DNA from: Acidobacteriota bacterium
GTDB lineage: Bacteria; Acidobacteriota; Vicinamibacteria; Vicinamibacterales; UBA2999
Assembly (NCBI GenBank): GCA_963169195.1
Contig: CAUJDN010000065.1
Coordinates: forward strand, 1 to 64,000
Reading direction: 5' to 3'
DNA: 64,000 nucleotides
The notes under the pieces were generated by a model. That model worked only from the letters and a program-made list of their open reading frames with translations. It was not told the origin of the DNA and did not search any database. Below, in pieces: positions 1 through 9,616 of this stretch (position 1 is the stretch's first letter; the number at the start of each line of letters is the position of its first letter). The translations under genes and the position numbers were made by a program.

Positions 1-198
1 GCGCGCTCCCGCTACGGCTCGCCGAACGGCCGCCCTGACCCCGGCGCCGGGCGCGGCCCGCGGGCCCGCCCCCGGCTCCTCTCTTTTCGGGCAGCGCTCC
101 GGGGACCGCAGGCCGTTGCGTGCAGTCCCCGGCACGCGTGATCACCAGGCGGTGTCTGGCCCTCCTGGATCTACCGCCGGGACGAACGGCCGAGGCAC

Positions 199-204
199 TA
201 TAAT
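199..204 (+). promoter_or_regulatory. -10 element (TATAAT) of the PilZ gene, leaderless type
   Basis: A perfect TATAAT ends 9 bp before the GTG start at 214, so transcription should begin about 2 bases before the start codon. No convincing -35 or Shine-Dalgarno sequence is visible. The window before it (1-198) shows no recognisable gene. Confidence 0.6.
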
Positions 205-213
205 CCGCCCATC

Positions 214-552
214 GTGTCTACAGGCCACAGGGACTCGGAACGCATCCCCATCCTCGGCGCGCTCCAGGGCGAAGTGAAGGTCTACCAGCCGATGTCCGTC
301 CACCAGGTCAGCCTGGGCGGCATGCAGGTGGAAACCGCGTTCCCGCTGCATCTCGATTCGCTCCACGACTTCCGGCTGACGCTGCGCGACCGCTCGATCG
401 TCATCAAGGGCCGCGTCGCGCACTCGCGCATCATCGACGTGGATCAGGACATCGTGATGTACCGCTCGGGCATCGAGTTCATCGAGCCCTCGGGACCGGT
501 GCTGGCCGCCATCGAGGCGCTCATCGAGGAGCTTCGCGTGCCCAGGGGGTAG
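214..552 (+). CDS. PilZ domain protein
   Basis: This 112-residue protein looks like a stand-alone PilZ domain, a fold that in many family members binds cyclic di-GMP. The visible pattern is an N-terminal R-x-P-like stretch (SERIPILG), then VSLGGMQVE around residues 32-40, which resembles the D/N-x-S-x-x-G half of the PilZ site, then a beta-rich core ending in GIEFIEPS. The canonical RxxxR motif is not clear, so c-di-GMP binding is uncertain. The GTG start is chosen because the TATAAT lies just upstream. It converges on the cyclotransferase gene with a 12 bp gap. GGDEF and HD-GYP proteins encoded elsewhere in the window show that the cell uses c-di-GMP. Confidence 0.75.
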   Translation: MSTGHRDSERIPILGALQGEVKVYQPMSVHQVSLGGMQVETAFPLHLDSLHDFRLTLRDRSIVIKGRVAHSRIIDVDQDIVMYRSGIEFIEPSGPVLAAIEALIEELRVPRG

Positions 553-564
553 GCACGAGCGTAC

Positions 565-972
565 CTAGGGTTTCGCGTTCAGGTGCTCCAGGTAGTCCCC
601 GGACTCGATCCGCTGCGCCCGGCCGAGCGGGGCGTTGTAGAAATAGGCCCAGGCCTTCTGCACGCGCCCGTCTTCGAGGGTGACATCGGTGAGCACGCGC
701 TGGTAGAGGCTCCGCTCCGGCTCGTTCGGCCGGAAACCTTCGATCTCGTCCAGCGCCGCCAGGACCGGAAGCGGGTCCGACAATGTGTACACCTCCCCCC
801 ACACGGTGCTGTCATCGTCGGCGGGAACCGCGGCGGGGTAGATTCCCAGGTCGAAGAGCGCCGCGCGGATGCGGCCTCGGCCCGCGAAGGTGAGCCTGGA
901 CTCGACCCGCTGGCGACCCGGCCGGTTGAAGGGGGTCATCAGGGTGCCGTAGAAGAACACGTGGTCGGACAC
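565..972 (-). CDS. gamma-glutamylcyclotransferase-like (GGCT/AIG2) protein
   Basis: A 135-residue protein with the hallmark YGTL turn at residues 8-11 (FFYGTLM) that binds the gamma-glutamyl group, a short barrel with WGEVYTL near residues 57-63, and the acidic LDEIEGF near residues 74-80, which carries the expected catalytic glutamate of this fold. Members convert gamma-glutamyl peptides or amines to 5-oxoproline; the substrate cannot be read from sequence. The GTG start at 972 gives the expected N-terminus two residues before the first beta strand. A TACACT hexamer lies 20 bp upstream, and a perfect palindrome sits between it and the start codon. The gene is monocistronic. Confidence 0.85.
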   Translation of the reverse strand: MSDHVFFYGTLMTPFNRPGRQRVESRLTFAGRGRIRAALFDLGIYPAAVPADDDSTVWGEVYTLSDPLPVLAALDEIEGFRPNEPERSLYQRVLTDVTLEDGRVQKAWAYFYNAPLGRAQRIESGDYLEHLNAKP

Positions 973-979
973 AGGTCGC

Positions 980-994
980 CTGCAGGACCTGCAG
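980..994. repeat. Perfect palindrome CTGCAGG-A-CCTGCAG
   Basis: Seven-base arms flank a single central A. It lies between a candidate -10 (TACACT, minus strand, 993-998) and the start codon of the cyclotransferase gene at 972, where a repressor operator or an mRNA hairpin would act. No cognate regulator gene is adjacent. Confidence 0.45.
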
Positions 995-1129
995 TGTAGG
1001 AGTGCCCCGGCCGGGAGTCAACCGGGGACTTCGTCGGACCTGCCCTGCGCGCGAACGCCGCGGAGCGGTGGTGCCGGCGCGTGGGTGCCGCGCCGGCGGT
1101 GGTGCCCGTGCTGGTGTGCGAGGCGGACG

Positions 1130-2128
1130 CTACGGCCGATTGCCCTGCTTCTGCCGGGCCATCGATTCGAGCGCGTCGAAGAACTCGCTCGGGATGCTGA
1201 AGGCGAGGGCCACGGTCGTGCCCTCGCCGGAGAGCTGGAGCGAGTCGACCATCTGCTGCATCCCGGGCCGGCTGCCCGCCTGGAGCCTGGCCATCGCGAG
1301 GAACCCGCGCACGACGTCGCGGAGGTTCTGCGCGGAGGCCTCGTCGCGAGCCTCGGCCTTCAAGATGCCACTGACCCCGCCGTTCACGTGGCCCGAGGCG
1401 GAGAACCACGACACGGTCGGCAGCTGCGACTGGACCTCCGACGGCAGCCGCGCCTGGCGCGCCAGCGCGTCGAAACGGCCCACGGCCCACGCGTTGCTGT
1501 TGTCGAGATCGGCTACGAGACGCATGAGCTCGTTGTTCGACATCACGTTGCGGTTGTCGGCAGCTGCGTCGATGGCCCGTTTCACGGCCTCGATGCCGCC
1601 AAGCGCGACCAGGTCGGCCTCGACGAACCCGACGGCCATTGTGCCGTCGGCAGGGTCCTTGTCGAGGTGAGTGAGCAGGCGCTTGCCCTTGTAATCCTCG
1701 ACGGCGCCGCCGTGCTCGAGGGCAAGCGCTTCGAGCCTGGCTGCCTCGAAACGGCCTCGCGCCAGCACCACGGCTGCACGCTCGGGGCTATCGGTCACGC
1801 CCTCCGCGGCGGGCATGAACGCCGCCACCACCGAGTCGATGTCGCGCTCGATGTCGAGGCCCGTCTTCTGCTCGAACTCGTCGCGCTCCTGAGAGGGGGG
1901 CTCCATCTTCCGGAACCGCTGCCGGAACTCCGAATTCATCACGTCCCGGACATTGGCATAGGCCACGACGGCCGCATCCTGCGGCACGTACTGGAGTTCA
2001 TCGGGCCCCGCCGCGCTGGAGAGCACCGACACCGGCAGGCCCATGTAGGATGCCACCAGCCCGGTGCCCAGCCCCACGGCGAGGATGGCCCCGGACACCA
2101 GCACGAAGTAGCGGGTCTTCTTCGACAT
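1130..2128 (-). CDS. Conserved-looking hypothetical membrane-anchored protein
   Basis: A 332-residue protein with an N-terminal signal anchor (about residues 5-30: lysine-rich start, then a hydrophobic stretch) followed by a soluble domain. The fold-like text DELQYVPQDAAVVAYANVRD and later the alternation of LARGRF and SGEGTTVALAFSIPSEF resemble DUF3352-like extracytoplasmic proteins, but I cannot name a family firmly. The start at 2128 is preferred over longer frames because AGGGAGAG lies about 6 bp upstream and the signal anchor begins there. It follows the ABC permease on the same strand after 136 bp and may be the last gene of that operon. Function unknown. Confidence 0.75.
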   Translation of the reverse strand: MSKKTRYFVLVSGAILAVGLGTGLVASYMGLPVSVLSSAAGPDELQYVPQDAAVVAYANVRDVMNSEFRQRFRKMEPPSQERDEFEQKTGLDIERDIDSVVAAFMPAAEGVTDSPERAAVVLARGRFEAARLEALALEHGGAVEDYKGKRLLTHLDKDPADGTMAVGFVEADLVALGGIEAVKRAIDAAADNRNVMSNNELMRLVADLDNSNAWAVGRFDALARQARLPSEVQSQLPTVSWFSASGHVNGGVSGILKAEARDEASAQNLRDVVRGFLAMARLQAGSRPGMQQMVDSLQLSGEGTTVALAFSIPSEFFDALESMARQKQGNRP

Positions 2129-2264
2129 TCGGCTCTCCCTGAAGCGTATTACGAAACGGTGACGGCCGGGGTTCCTCGCTTGCAGGCTCCTTTTCGGAGC
2201 GGCGGCGGTTCCGCGCGACCCTGGGCCGGCTCGAGGGCAGCTCCCTGGTCCCCGAGCCGCGGGC

Positions 2265-3080
2265 CTATTGCTCCAGCACGTACTCGCGCCGCTCCACGGC
2301 CCGGGTCGCCAGCCACAGGAAGACGATGGCAAAGGTCCCGAGCCAGGCCAGCGAAGCGGCCATGGGTGGCGTCTCCCGGAAGAACCCCTGCAGGAGGCTG
2401 GTGATGCCTTCCGACGGCATGGCGTGCGGCACCAGGGCCTGCAAGTAGTAGGCGATGGTGAACTGCTTGAGGTAGCCGGGCAGCACCATCACGGTGGGCT
2501 CCCAGCCGAAGGTGAAGACGAGGCCCAGCACCAGGGGGCGCTTGAAGAAGGCGCCCACGAACGCGAAGACGGCGCCGTACACCGCCAGCCCGAGGCCGAG
2601 CAGGCCCAGGTCCGTGACGAGCGACGTGAACGTGCCCGGGACTTCGCGGAACGGCACGACGAGGAAATAGACCAGCATGACGGCCGGGAGCACGACCAGC
2701 ATGGTGCAGGCGACGTAGGCCAGGTACTTGCCGACCAGGACCGCGCCGCGCGGGATCGGCCGCGTGAACAGGTAGGTCAGCGTCTTGTCCTCCACCTCGT
2801 CGGCCATCAGCGCGGTGCCGTAGAACACCGCCAGCACCGGCACGATGAACCGGAGGAACAGCATCCAGATCATCACGCCGAAGATCCCGATGCCGCCCAC
2901 GGCGCGACCGTTCACGCGAAGGGCGGACATGCCGAACATGTCCAGCGCCCGCACGATGAGGGCCAGCACGACCGGGCCGCCCACCACGAGCGCCATGAAG
3001 ATGGTGCGGCGCGACCACAGCATCTCGCCGAGCGACAGGTCGAAGACGCGGCGCGAGGCGCCCCAGAAGCCGATGCTCAT
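2265..3080 (-). CDS. ABC-2 type transporter permease
   Basis: A 271-residue polytopic protein with about six hydrophobic segments (for example residues 24-42, 60-80, 110-135, 140-165, 170-190 and 245-262). It has the typical DEVEDKTLTYLFTRPIPR loop of ABC-2 permeases that pairs with an ATPase. The start codon overlaps the stop of the upstream ATPase gene by 4 bp (ATGA), so translation is coupled. It is the last of four consecutive transporter genes (ATPase, permease, ATPase, permease). The substrate is unknown; gliding, copper-processing (NosY-like) and multidrug exporters all look like this. Confidence 0.88.
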   Translation of the reverse strand: MSIGFWGASRRVFDLSLGEMLWSRRTIFMALVVGGPVVLALIVRALDMFGMSALRVNGRAVGGIGIFGVMIWMLFLRFIVPVLAVFYGTALMADEVEDKTLTYLFTRPIPRGAVLVGKYLAYVACTMLVVLPAVMLVYFLVVPFREVPGTFTSLVTDLGLLGLGLAVYGAVFAFVGAFFKRPLVLGLVFTFGWEPTVMVLPGYLKQFTIAYYLQALVPHAMPSEGITSLLQGFFRETPPMAASLAWLGTFAIVFLWLATRAVERREYVLEQ

Positions 3081-4057
3081 TGCTTCACCAGGTAGCGGAA
3101 GACGGCCTGCAGGTTGTCGTCGGGCGACTGGACCTCGTCGATGACACCGGCCTCGCCCGTGGCGGCCATGTCGGTGAGGCGGGCGTAGAAGCTGTCCGGC
3201 CGGCTCGTCTCCACCACGACGGCCCCCGGCTCGAAGCGCAGGCTGAGCACATCGTCCTCGGCGAGGAAGCGACGGGCCAGCTCGCGGGGGTCGCTCCCGC
3301 GGACATGGACCGTATGCGGGTGGGTGTCGATGAGGTCCCGGATCTGGTGCACGTTCCCCTCGGCCACGATGCGGCCGTTGTTGATGAGGAGGATGTTCGA
3401 GGTCATCGACTCGATCTCGTGCAGGATATGGCTCGAGACGATGATGTGCTTGCCCGACCGGGCCCAGTCCTTCACCAGCCGGATGGTCTTGCGCCGCATC
3501 AGCGGGTCCATGCCGCTGAGCGGCTCGTCGAGAATGAGCAGGGCCGGGTCGTGCACCAGCGCCTGCGCCAGCTTCACGCGCTGCCGCATCCCCTTGCTGT
3601 AGGCGCCGATCTTCTTGTCGGCCGCGCCCATCAGGTCCACCCTGTCGAGGGCGGCCTTCGCGGCCTCGACGGCCTCGCGCTCGCCCAGGCCGTTGAGCCG
3701 CACGAGCGCGGTCACCCACTCGAGGCCCGTCATCCGGTCGTAGAACGCGTCCTGCTCGGGGCAGAACCCGATGCGACGGTAGATGCCGGGATTGCCCCAC
3801 ATCGGCTCGCCGAAGACGCGGATGCTCCCCTGGCTCGGCTTCAGCTGCCCGGTCATCAGCTTCATGAAGGTGGACTTGCCCGCGCCGTTCGGGCCGAGCA
3901 GCCCGGTGATGCCCGGCGGGATGGTGACGGTCACGTCGTTCAGGCCGTTCACCTGGCCGTACCACTTCGACAGGTGGTCGGCCTGCACGAGGGCCCCGGT
4001 CGCCGCCGGGTGCTCACCCGGGATCCCTGCGGCTCCCGGCTGACTCGCGACGCTCAC
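3077..4057 (-). CDS. ABC transporter ATP-binding protein (ABC-2 exporter type)
   Basis: A 326-residue ATPase with Walker A GPNGAGKST at residues 55-63, the ABC signature as YSKGMRQR, Walker B plus catalytic glutamate as LLILDEPLSGMD, and the switch histidine in IIVSSHILHE. The C-terminal 80 or so residues form the accessory domain typical of exporters of this class. The GTG start at 4057 overlaps the stop of the preceding permease gene (GTGA), and its own stop overlaps the next permease start, so it is translationally coupled on both sides. It most likely partners the 2265-3080 permease. Confidence 0.93.
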   Translation of the reverse strand: MSVASQPGAAGIPGEHPAATGALVQADHLSKWYGQVNGLNDVTVTIPPGITGLLGPNGAGKSTFMKLMTGQLKPSQGSIRVFGEPMWGNPGIYRRIGFCPEQDAFYDRMTGLEWVTALVRLNGLGEREAVEAAKAALDRVDLMGAADKKIGAYSKGMRQRVKLAQALVHDPALLILDEPLSGMDPLMRRKTIRLVKDWARSGKHIIVSSHILHEIESMTSNILLINNGRIVAEGNVHQIRDLIDTHPHTVHVRGSDPRELARRFLAEDDVLSLRFEPGAVVVETSRPDSFYARLTDMAATGEAGVIDEVQSPDDNLQAVFRYLVKQ

Positions 4058-4893
4058 GTGACGATCTCCACGCCCTTGACGCGGCGCGCCAGGATGACCC
4101 CGGAGCCCACGATGAGGACGACGACCGCGAGGGCGGCGATGGCCGGGGACAGGTCGTAGCGCGGCTCCAGCCGGAAGATGACGTCGCCCAGCTGCTCGAG
4201 CGCGTCGCCGGGCGAGAGCCAGGCGAAGCTGCTGGAACCGGTGATCCCGCGCAGCGCCTGGAACAGCGCGGCCGTGAAGAACATGAGGCCCGCATACATG
4301 ATCCCGACGAAGCGGCTGCTCTTCGACAGCGACGAGAGCGCGAGCATGGTGGAGGACGCCAGCAGGACCTGCGCCAGCGAGAACAGCGTGATGGCCGGGA
4401 GCAGGTAGGCGTTGTTCCGGATGAACGCGAAGCTGCCCGCGAAGATCGCCTGCACGAGGAGCAGGCCCATGGCCGGCGCCCAGGTGACGAAGGCGAGGAA
4501 CAGGAACAGGATGGCCATCTTGCCGGCGATGTACTCGGCCGCCGTGAGGGGCTTCGACAGGTAGAGCTGCAGGGCATTGGCGCGACGGTCGTTGGCGACG
4601 AGGCCCGCGCCGATCCAGATCGTGACGAAGAAGACGAAGACCCCCTGCTGGCCGAGGAACTCCCGGAACGTCTCGCCCTTCGGCGCCAGGAACGCGGCCT
4701 GCTGGAAATTGGCCGACACGTAGATCTGGACGGCCCGCACGAGGAAGGGCGCCCAGGCGAAGAGCATGAGGGCGATGAACGCCCGCTTGCCGATGATGGA
4801 CCGGATGCCGGCGCCGGCGATCACCTGCCAGGCGCGGCCCACCGCCGCACGCGTGCCGCCGTAGCGCCGGTAGCCCTGATCGTGAATCGGCAT
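4054..4893 (-). CDS. ABC-2 type transporter permease
   Basis: A 279-residue membrane protein with about six hydrophobic segments (around residues 35-55, 85-105, 130-155, 170-195, 205-225 and 245-265) and the ABC-2 hallmark loop NDRRANALQLYLSKPLTAAEY after the second segment. The ATG at 4893 lies one base after the stop of the upstream ATPase gene. Longer versions of the frame run into that gene and lack hydrophobic character, so they are rejected. It is weakly similar in plan to the second permease (2265-3080), which suggests a duplicated ATPase-permease unit. Confidence 0.88.
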   Translation of the reverse strand: MPIHDQGYRRYGGTRAAVGRAWQVIAGAGIRSIIGKRAFIALMLFAWAPFLVRAVQIYVSANFQQAAFLAPKGETFREFLGQQGVFVFFVTIWIGAGLVANDRRANALQLYLSKPLTAAEYIAGKMAILFLFLAFVTWAPAMGLLLVQAIFAGSFAFIRNNAYLLPAITLFSLAQVLLASSTMLALSSLSKSSRFVGIMYAGLMFFTAALFQALRGITGSSSFAWLSPGDALEQLGDVIFRLEPRYDLSPAIAALAVVVLIVGSGVILARRVKGVEIVT

Positions 4894-4894
4894 G

Positions 4895-5935
<1,041 letters not shown>

Positions 5936-5942
5936 GCAGTGG

Positions 5943-5948
5943 AGTATA
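5943..5948 (-). promoter_or_regulatory. -10 element (TATACT) of the ABC exporter operon
   Basis: TATACT on the minus strand ends 7 bp before the ATG at 5935. No Shine-Dalgarno sequence lies in the remaining 7 bases. It is predicted to drive the four transporter genes and possibly the 1130-2128 gene. Confidence 0.6.
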
Positions 5949-5960
5949 CGGGGGGATGTC

Positions 5961-6533
5961 TCAGAGCGTTCCGCGCAACCCGAGTGCGTCGGCCTGCTCG
6001 CGCATCGACTCGATCACGTTGGTGATGTGCCGGTCCAGCGGCAGGCCCATCAACTCGGCCCCCTTCTTCAGGTGTTCCCGGGGCACCTGCCGCGCGAAGG
6101 CCTTGTCCTTCATCCGCTTCATCACCGACGAGGCCTCCAGGTCGAGCACGCTCCTGCTCGGCCGCACCAGGGCGGCGGCGGTCACGAAGCCGGCCATCTC
6201 GTCACAGGCCACCAGCGCACGTTCGAGCGGCGTCTCGGGCTCGACGCCGGTGATTTCCCACGCGTGCGCCTGGATCGCCCGCATCACCCATTCGGGATAC
6301 CCCAGCGACCGCAGGTGCTCGCACCCCTTGTTCGGGTGATCCCCCAGCGTCGGGTACCGCTCGTAGTCGAAATCGTGGAGCAGCGCCACCGCGCCCCACT
6401 CCTCTTCGCTGGCCCCCTGACGGCGGGCGTAGCCGCGCACCGCGGCCTCCACGGCCAGGGCGTGCTTCCGCAGGCTCTCGTTCTGTGTCCATTCAGTCAG
6501 CAGCTGCCAGGCAGCCTCTCGGGAGACGGTCAT
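5961..6533 (-). CDS. HD domain phosphohydrolase, alternative independent gene
   Basis: This 190-residue product starts at the ATG at 6533 inside the NUDIX-HD frame. It contains the metal-binding HD pair in [12 protein letters not shown], an upstream conserved histidine in [12 protein letters not shown], and the helices typical of HDIG-type hydrolases of nucleotides. Evidence for independent expression is a TATGAT ending exactly 6 bp before the ATG, the same arrangement as mtnA and mrdA in this window. The text before this start (repeat-encoded linker) has no domain character. The substrate is unknown. Confidence 0.65.
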   Translation of the reverse strand: MTVSREAAWQLLTEWTQNESLRKHALAVEAAVRGYARRQGASEEEWGAVALLHDFDYERYPTLGDHPNKGCEHLRSLGYPEWVMRAIQAHAWEITGVEPETPLERALVACDEMAGFVTAAALVRPSRSVLDLEASSVMKRMKDKAFARQVPREHLKKGAELMGLPLDRHITNVIESMREQADALGLRGTL

Positions 6534-7016
6534 CGGGCGATCATAGCGGAGGTGCTGGGGTCTTGAGGTCTTGAGGTCTTGGGGGCTTGGGGTCCAAGCC
6601 CCAAGGCCCTTCCGAATGACCGCCGCGGCGTGGGGATTCACGCCGTAGGCATCGAGCTGCCCGGCGGTGACCCAGGCCAGGTCGTCGGCATCGGTTCCGG
6701 CCACCGGCTCGCCCGTGTCCGCCCGACACAGGTAGTCCACGATCACGAAATGGAAGCGCACCCGGCCCGCGGCGTCGCGATGCACGCGGTCGAACGTCTC
6801 GACGATGGGGCCGACCTCCACCGCCAGCCCGGTCTCTTCCAGGATTTCGCGTCGGACGGCATCGGTCAGGCGCTCGCCGAGTTCCACCACGCCGCCCGGG
6901 AGCGACCACTCGCCCTTCCGTGGTTCCTGGGCGCGCCGAATGATCAGCGCGCGGCCATCCCGGACGACCACGCCGCCGACGCCCACCACCGGTCCGGAGG
7001 GATACTCTTTGGCCAT
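5961..7016 (-). CDS. NUDIX hydrolase-HD domain fusion frame
   Basis: One uninterrupted 351-codon frame joins two enzymes. Residues 1-140 are a NUDIX hydrolase with a complete Nudix box, G42-x5-E48-x7-REILEETG ending near residue 64, expected to cleave a nucleoside diphosphate linked to another moiety. Residues 162-351 are an HD-domain protein with [11 protein letters not shown], of the hydrolase type often annotated HDIG. The linker (about residues 141-161) is encoded by an 8-bp tandem repeat, which looks like former intergenic DNA. An internal ATG at 6533 has its own leaderless-type promoter, so the HD part is probably also or only made separately. The start codon is only 2 bp from the divergent yjbQ start. 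Confidence 0.7.
   Translation of the reverse strand: MAKEYPSGPVVGVGGVVVRDGRALIIRRAQEPRKGEWSLPGGVVELGERLTDAVRREILEETGLAVEVGPIVETFDRVHRDAAGRVRFHFVIVDYLCRADTGEPVAGTDADDLAWVTAGQLDAYGVNPHAAAVIRKGLGAWTPSPQDLKTSRPQHLRYDRPMTVSREAAWQLLTEWTQNESLRKHALAVEAAVRGYARRQGASEEEWGAVALLHDFDYERYPTLGDHPNKGCEHLRSLGYPEWVMRAIQAHAWEITGVEPETPLERALVACDEMAGFVTAAALVRPSRSVLDLEASSVMKRMKDKAFARQVPREHLKKGAELMGLPLDRHITNVIESMREQADALGLRGTL
6540..6545 (-). promoter_or_regulatory. -10 element (TATGAT) for the HD-domain gene
   Basis: TATGAT ends exactly 6 bp before the ATG at 6533, placing the predicted +1 on the A of the start codon. It lies inside the linker of the NUDIX-HD frame. Confidence 0.6.
6560..6591. repeat. 8-bp tandem repeat (GTCTTGAG family), four units
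   Basis: Two exact GTCTTGAG units (6560-6575) are followed by GTCTTGGG and GGCTTGGG. A small inverted repeat CTTGGGG/CCCCAAG (6586-6605) follows. The repeat encodes the linker of the NUDIX-HD frame and looks like non-coding spacer that has become readable. Confidence 0.8.
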
Positions 7017-7018
7017 CT

Positions 7019-7441
7019 ATGACGTCCCACACCGAGTATCTGACATTCAACCTGCCTGCGCGCATGGCGTTCGAGAACATCACGCCGCAGGTGGAGGCCG
7101 CCGTGCGCAAGAGCGGCGTCCGGGAAGGTCTCGTCCTGGTCAACGCCATGCACATCACGGCCTCGGTCTTCATCAACGATGACGAGCCGGGACTGCACCG
7201 GGACTACGCCGCCTGGCTGGAGCGCCTCGCGCCGTTCGATGCCTCGCCGGCGCGCTATGCGCACAACCGCACCGGCGAGGACAACGCCGACGCGCACATG
7301 AAACGGCAGGTCATGGGGCGCGAGGTCGTGGTGGCCATCACGGGCGGCCGGCTGGACTTCGGCCCGTGGGAGCAGATCTTCTACGGCGAGTTCGACGGGC
7401 GCCGCGCCAAGCGCGTGCTCGTGAAAGTGATTGGCGAGTGA
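7019..7441 (+). CDS. YjbQ family protein (UPF0047)
   Basis: A 140-residue single-domain protein of the YjbQ/UPF0047 family. Family signatures are the [19 protein letters not shown] stretch around residues 45-63, [19 protein letters not shown] around 83-101, and the final [19 protein letters not shown]. The clustered conserved histidines and aspartates suggest a metal or anion site. Some members are reported to have weak thiamine phosphate synthase activity; the physiological role is unclear. The ATG at 7019 is 2 bp from the divergent NUDIX start, so its promoter must lie inside the NUDIX coding sequence. TACTCT at 7003-7008 ends 10 bp upstream and is a candidate. Confidence 0.9.
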   Translation: MTSHTEYLTFNLPARMAFENITPQVEAAVRKSGVREGLVLVNAMHITASVFINDDEPGLHRDYAAWLERLAPFDASPARYAHNRTGEDNADAHMKRQVMGREVVVAITGGRLDFGPWEQIFYGEFDGRRAKRVLVKVIGE

Positions 7442-7452
7442 CCCGGCCGGAC

Positions 7453-8514
7453 TCAGAGCGCGAGAGCCGCCGCGGCGTTCAGGTCCGGCGGCGCCAGGGC
7501 GCCGCGTTCCAGCTGCCGCATCCCCGCCGCGGCGATCATCGCCGCGTTGTCGGTCGACAGCGACACGCGCGGGATGAAGACCGGGATCTCCAGGGCCGCG
7601 CCTCGGGTGGACGCCTCCCGGCGGAGCAGCGCGTTGGCGGACACCCCGCCCGCGATGCCGACCGCCCGCGCACCATGCCATCGCGCCGCCGCGAACGTCC
7701 GGTCGACGAGCGTGTCCACGACGCGGCGCTGGAAGCTCGCCGCGATGTCGCGCACCTCGTCGTCGGGCAGCGCTGTCGATCCGATGTCGGCCTGCCGCGC
7801 GCGGACGTGGCGGAGGACGGCGGTCTTCAGGCCGGAGAAGCTGAAGTCGAACCGCGCGTCGCGCTCGGGCGCGTTCCGATCGGGGTTCGTCAGGCGTGTC
7901 CCGGGCCAGTGGATGGCCCGGTCGTTCCCGGTGGCCCACAATCGATCGATGACGGGGCCGCCGGGGTATCCCAGGCCGAGCAGCTTCGCCACCTTGTCGT
8001 ACGCCTCGCCCGCCGCGTCGTCCCGCGTGCGGCCGAGCAGCGTGTACGCCCCCTCGACCCGCACGAGATAGAGGTTCGTGTGCCCGCCCGACACGACCAG
8101 CACGACGGCCGGGAGCGGGATCCGCCCGTGGTCCAGCCAGATGGACTCGATGTGCCCCGCCAGGTGATGGACGGCCACCAGCGGCCTGCCGAGCGACCAC
8201 GCCACCGCCTTCGCGAACGACACGCCAACCAGCAGGGAACCGATCAGCCCCGGCCCCTGCGTCACCGCCAGCGCGCCGACGCCCGGCCAGCCGGTCCCGG
8301 CATCGGCCAGGGCCCGCTCGACCACGCCGCAGATGTCGCGCACGTGCTGTCGCGAAGCCAGTTCCGGCACCACGCCTCCCCACTCGCGGTGGATGGCGAC
8401 CTGGGAGGCGACGACGCTGGAGCGGATGGCCCAGGGCCGCACGGCGTCGCCCGTCCGTTCCACGATGGCGGCGGCCGTCTCGTCGCACGAGGTTTCGATG
8501 GCGAGGAGGCGCAT
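7453..8514 (-). CDS. tsaD: tRNA N6-adenosine threonylcarbamoyltransferase TsaD
   Basis: TsaD transfers the threonylcarbamoyl group to A37 of ANN-decoding tRNAs, working with TsaB and TsaE. The 353-residue length fits the family. Diagnostic features are the start MRLLAIETSCDETAAA, the metal-binding HHLAGH motif near residues 107-112 (VAVHHLAGHIES), VVSGGHTNLY, and the ASKH-type phosphate loop GIAGGVSANALLR near the C-terminus. The start is placed at the ATG at 8514 because the conserved N-terminus begins there; 33 further in-frame residues upstream look non-coding. It follows mtnA after 52 bp on the same strand. Confidence 0.96.
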   Translation of the reverse strand: MRLLAIETSCDETAAAIVERTGDAVRPWAIRSSVVASQVAIHREWGGVVPELASRQHVRDICGVVERALADAGTGWPGVGALAVTQGPGLIGSLLVGVSFAKAVAWSLGRPLVAVHHLAGHIESIWLDHGRIPLPAVVLVVSGGHTNLYLVRVEGAYTLLGRTRDDAAGEAYDKVAKLLGLGYPGGPVIDRLWATGNDRAIHWPGTRLTNPDRNAPERDARFDFSFSGLKTAVLRHVRARQADIGSTALPDDEVRDIAASFQRRVVDTLVDRTFAAARWHGARAVGIAGGVSANALLRREASTRGAALEIPVFIPRVSLSTDNAAMIAAAGMRQLERGALAPPDLNAAAALAL

Positions 8515-8566
8515 CAGGTGCGTGCAGGGGTGCAGGCGTGCGTGGTACCGAGGCAAGGTGCACAGC

Positions 8567-9604
<1,038 letters not shown>

Positions 9605-9610
9605 CGGACG

Positions 9611-9616
9611 ATCATA
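9611..9616 (-). promoter_or_regulatory. -10 element (TATGAT) of mtnA, overlapping the cdd stop codon
   Basis: TATGAT ends 6 bp before the mtnA ATG at 9604. Bases 9612-9614 within it are also the TGA stop of cdd. A TG dinucleotide one base upstream gives an extended -10 (TGCTATGAT). Confidence 0.62.

Noticed and set aside
1-198. The 3' end of a gene entering from the left
   Set aside because: Open frames exist, but without motifs or codon evidence I cannot support one.
1073-1097. Perfect 9-bp GC hairpin GCCGGCGCG/CGCGCCGGC as a terminator for the 1130 gene
   Set aside because: No T-run follows on the minus strand, and GC palindromes are common by chance at this composition; not listed as a feature.
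1085-2404. A 439-codon plus-strand frame
   Set aside because: Antisense to the 1130-2128 gene, which has a signal anchor and a ribosome site.
6551-6605. CRISPR-like array from the 8-bp repeats
   Set aside because: Units are contiguous and only 8 bp with no spacers.
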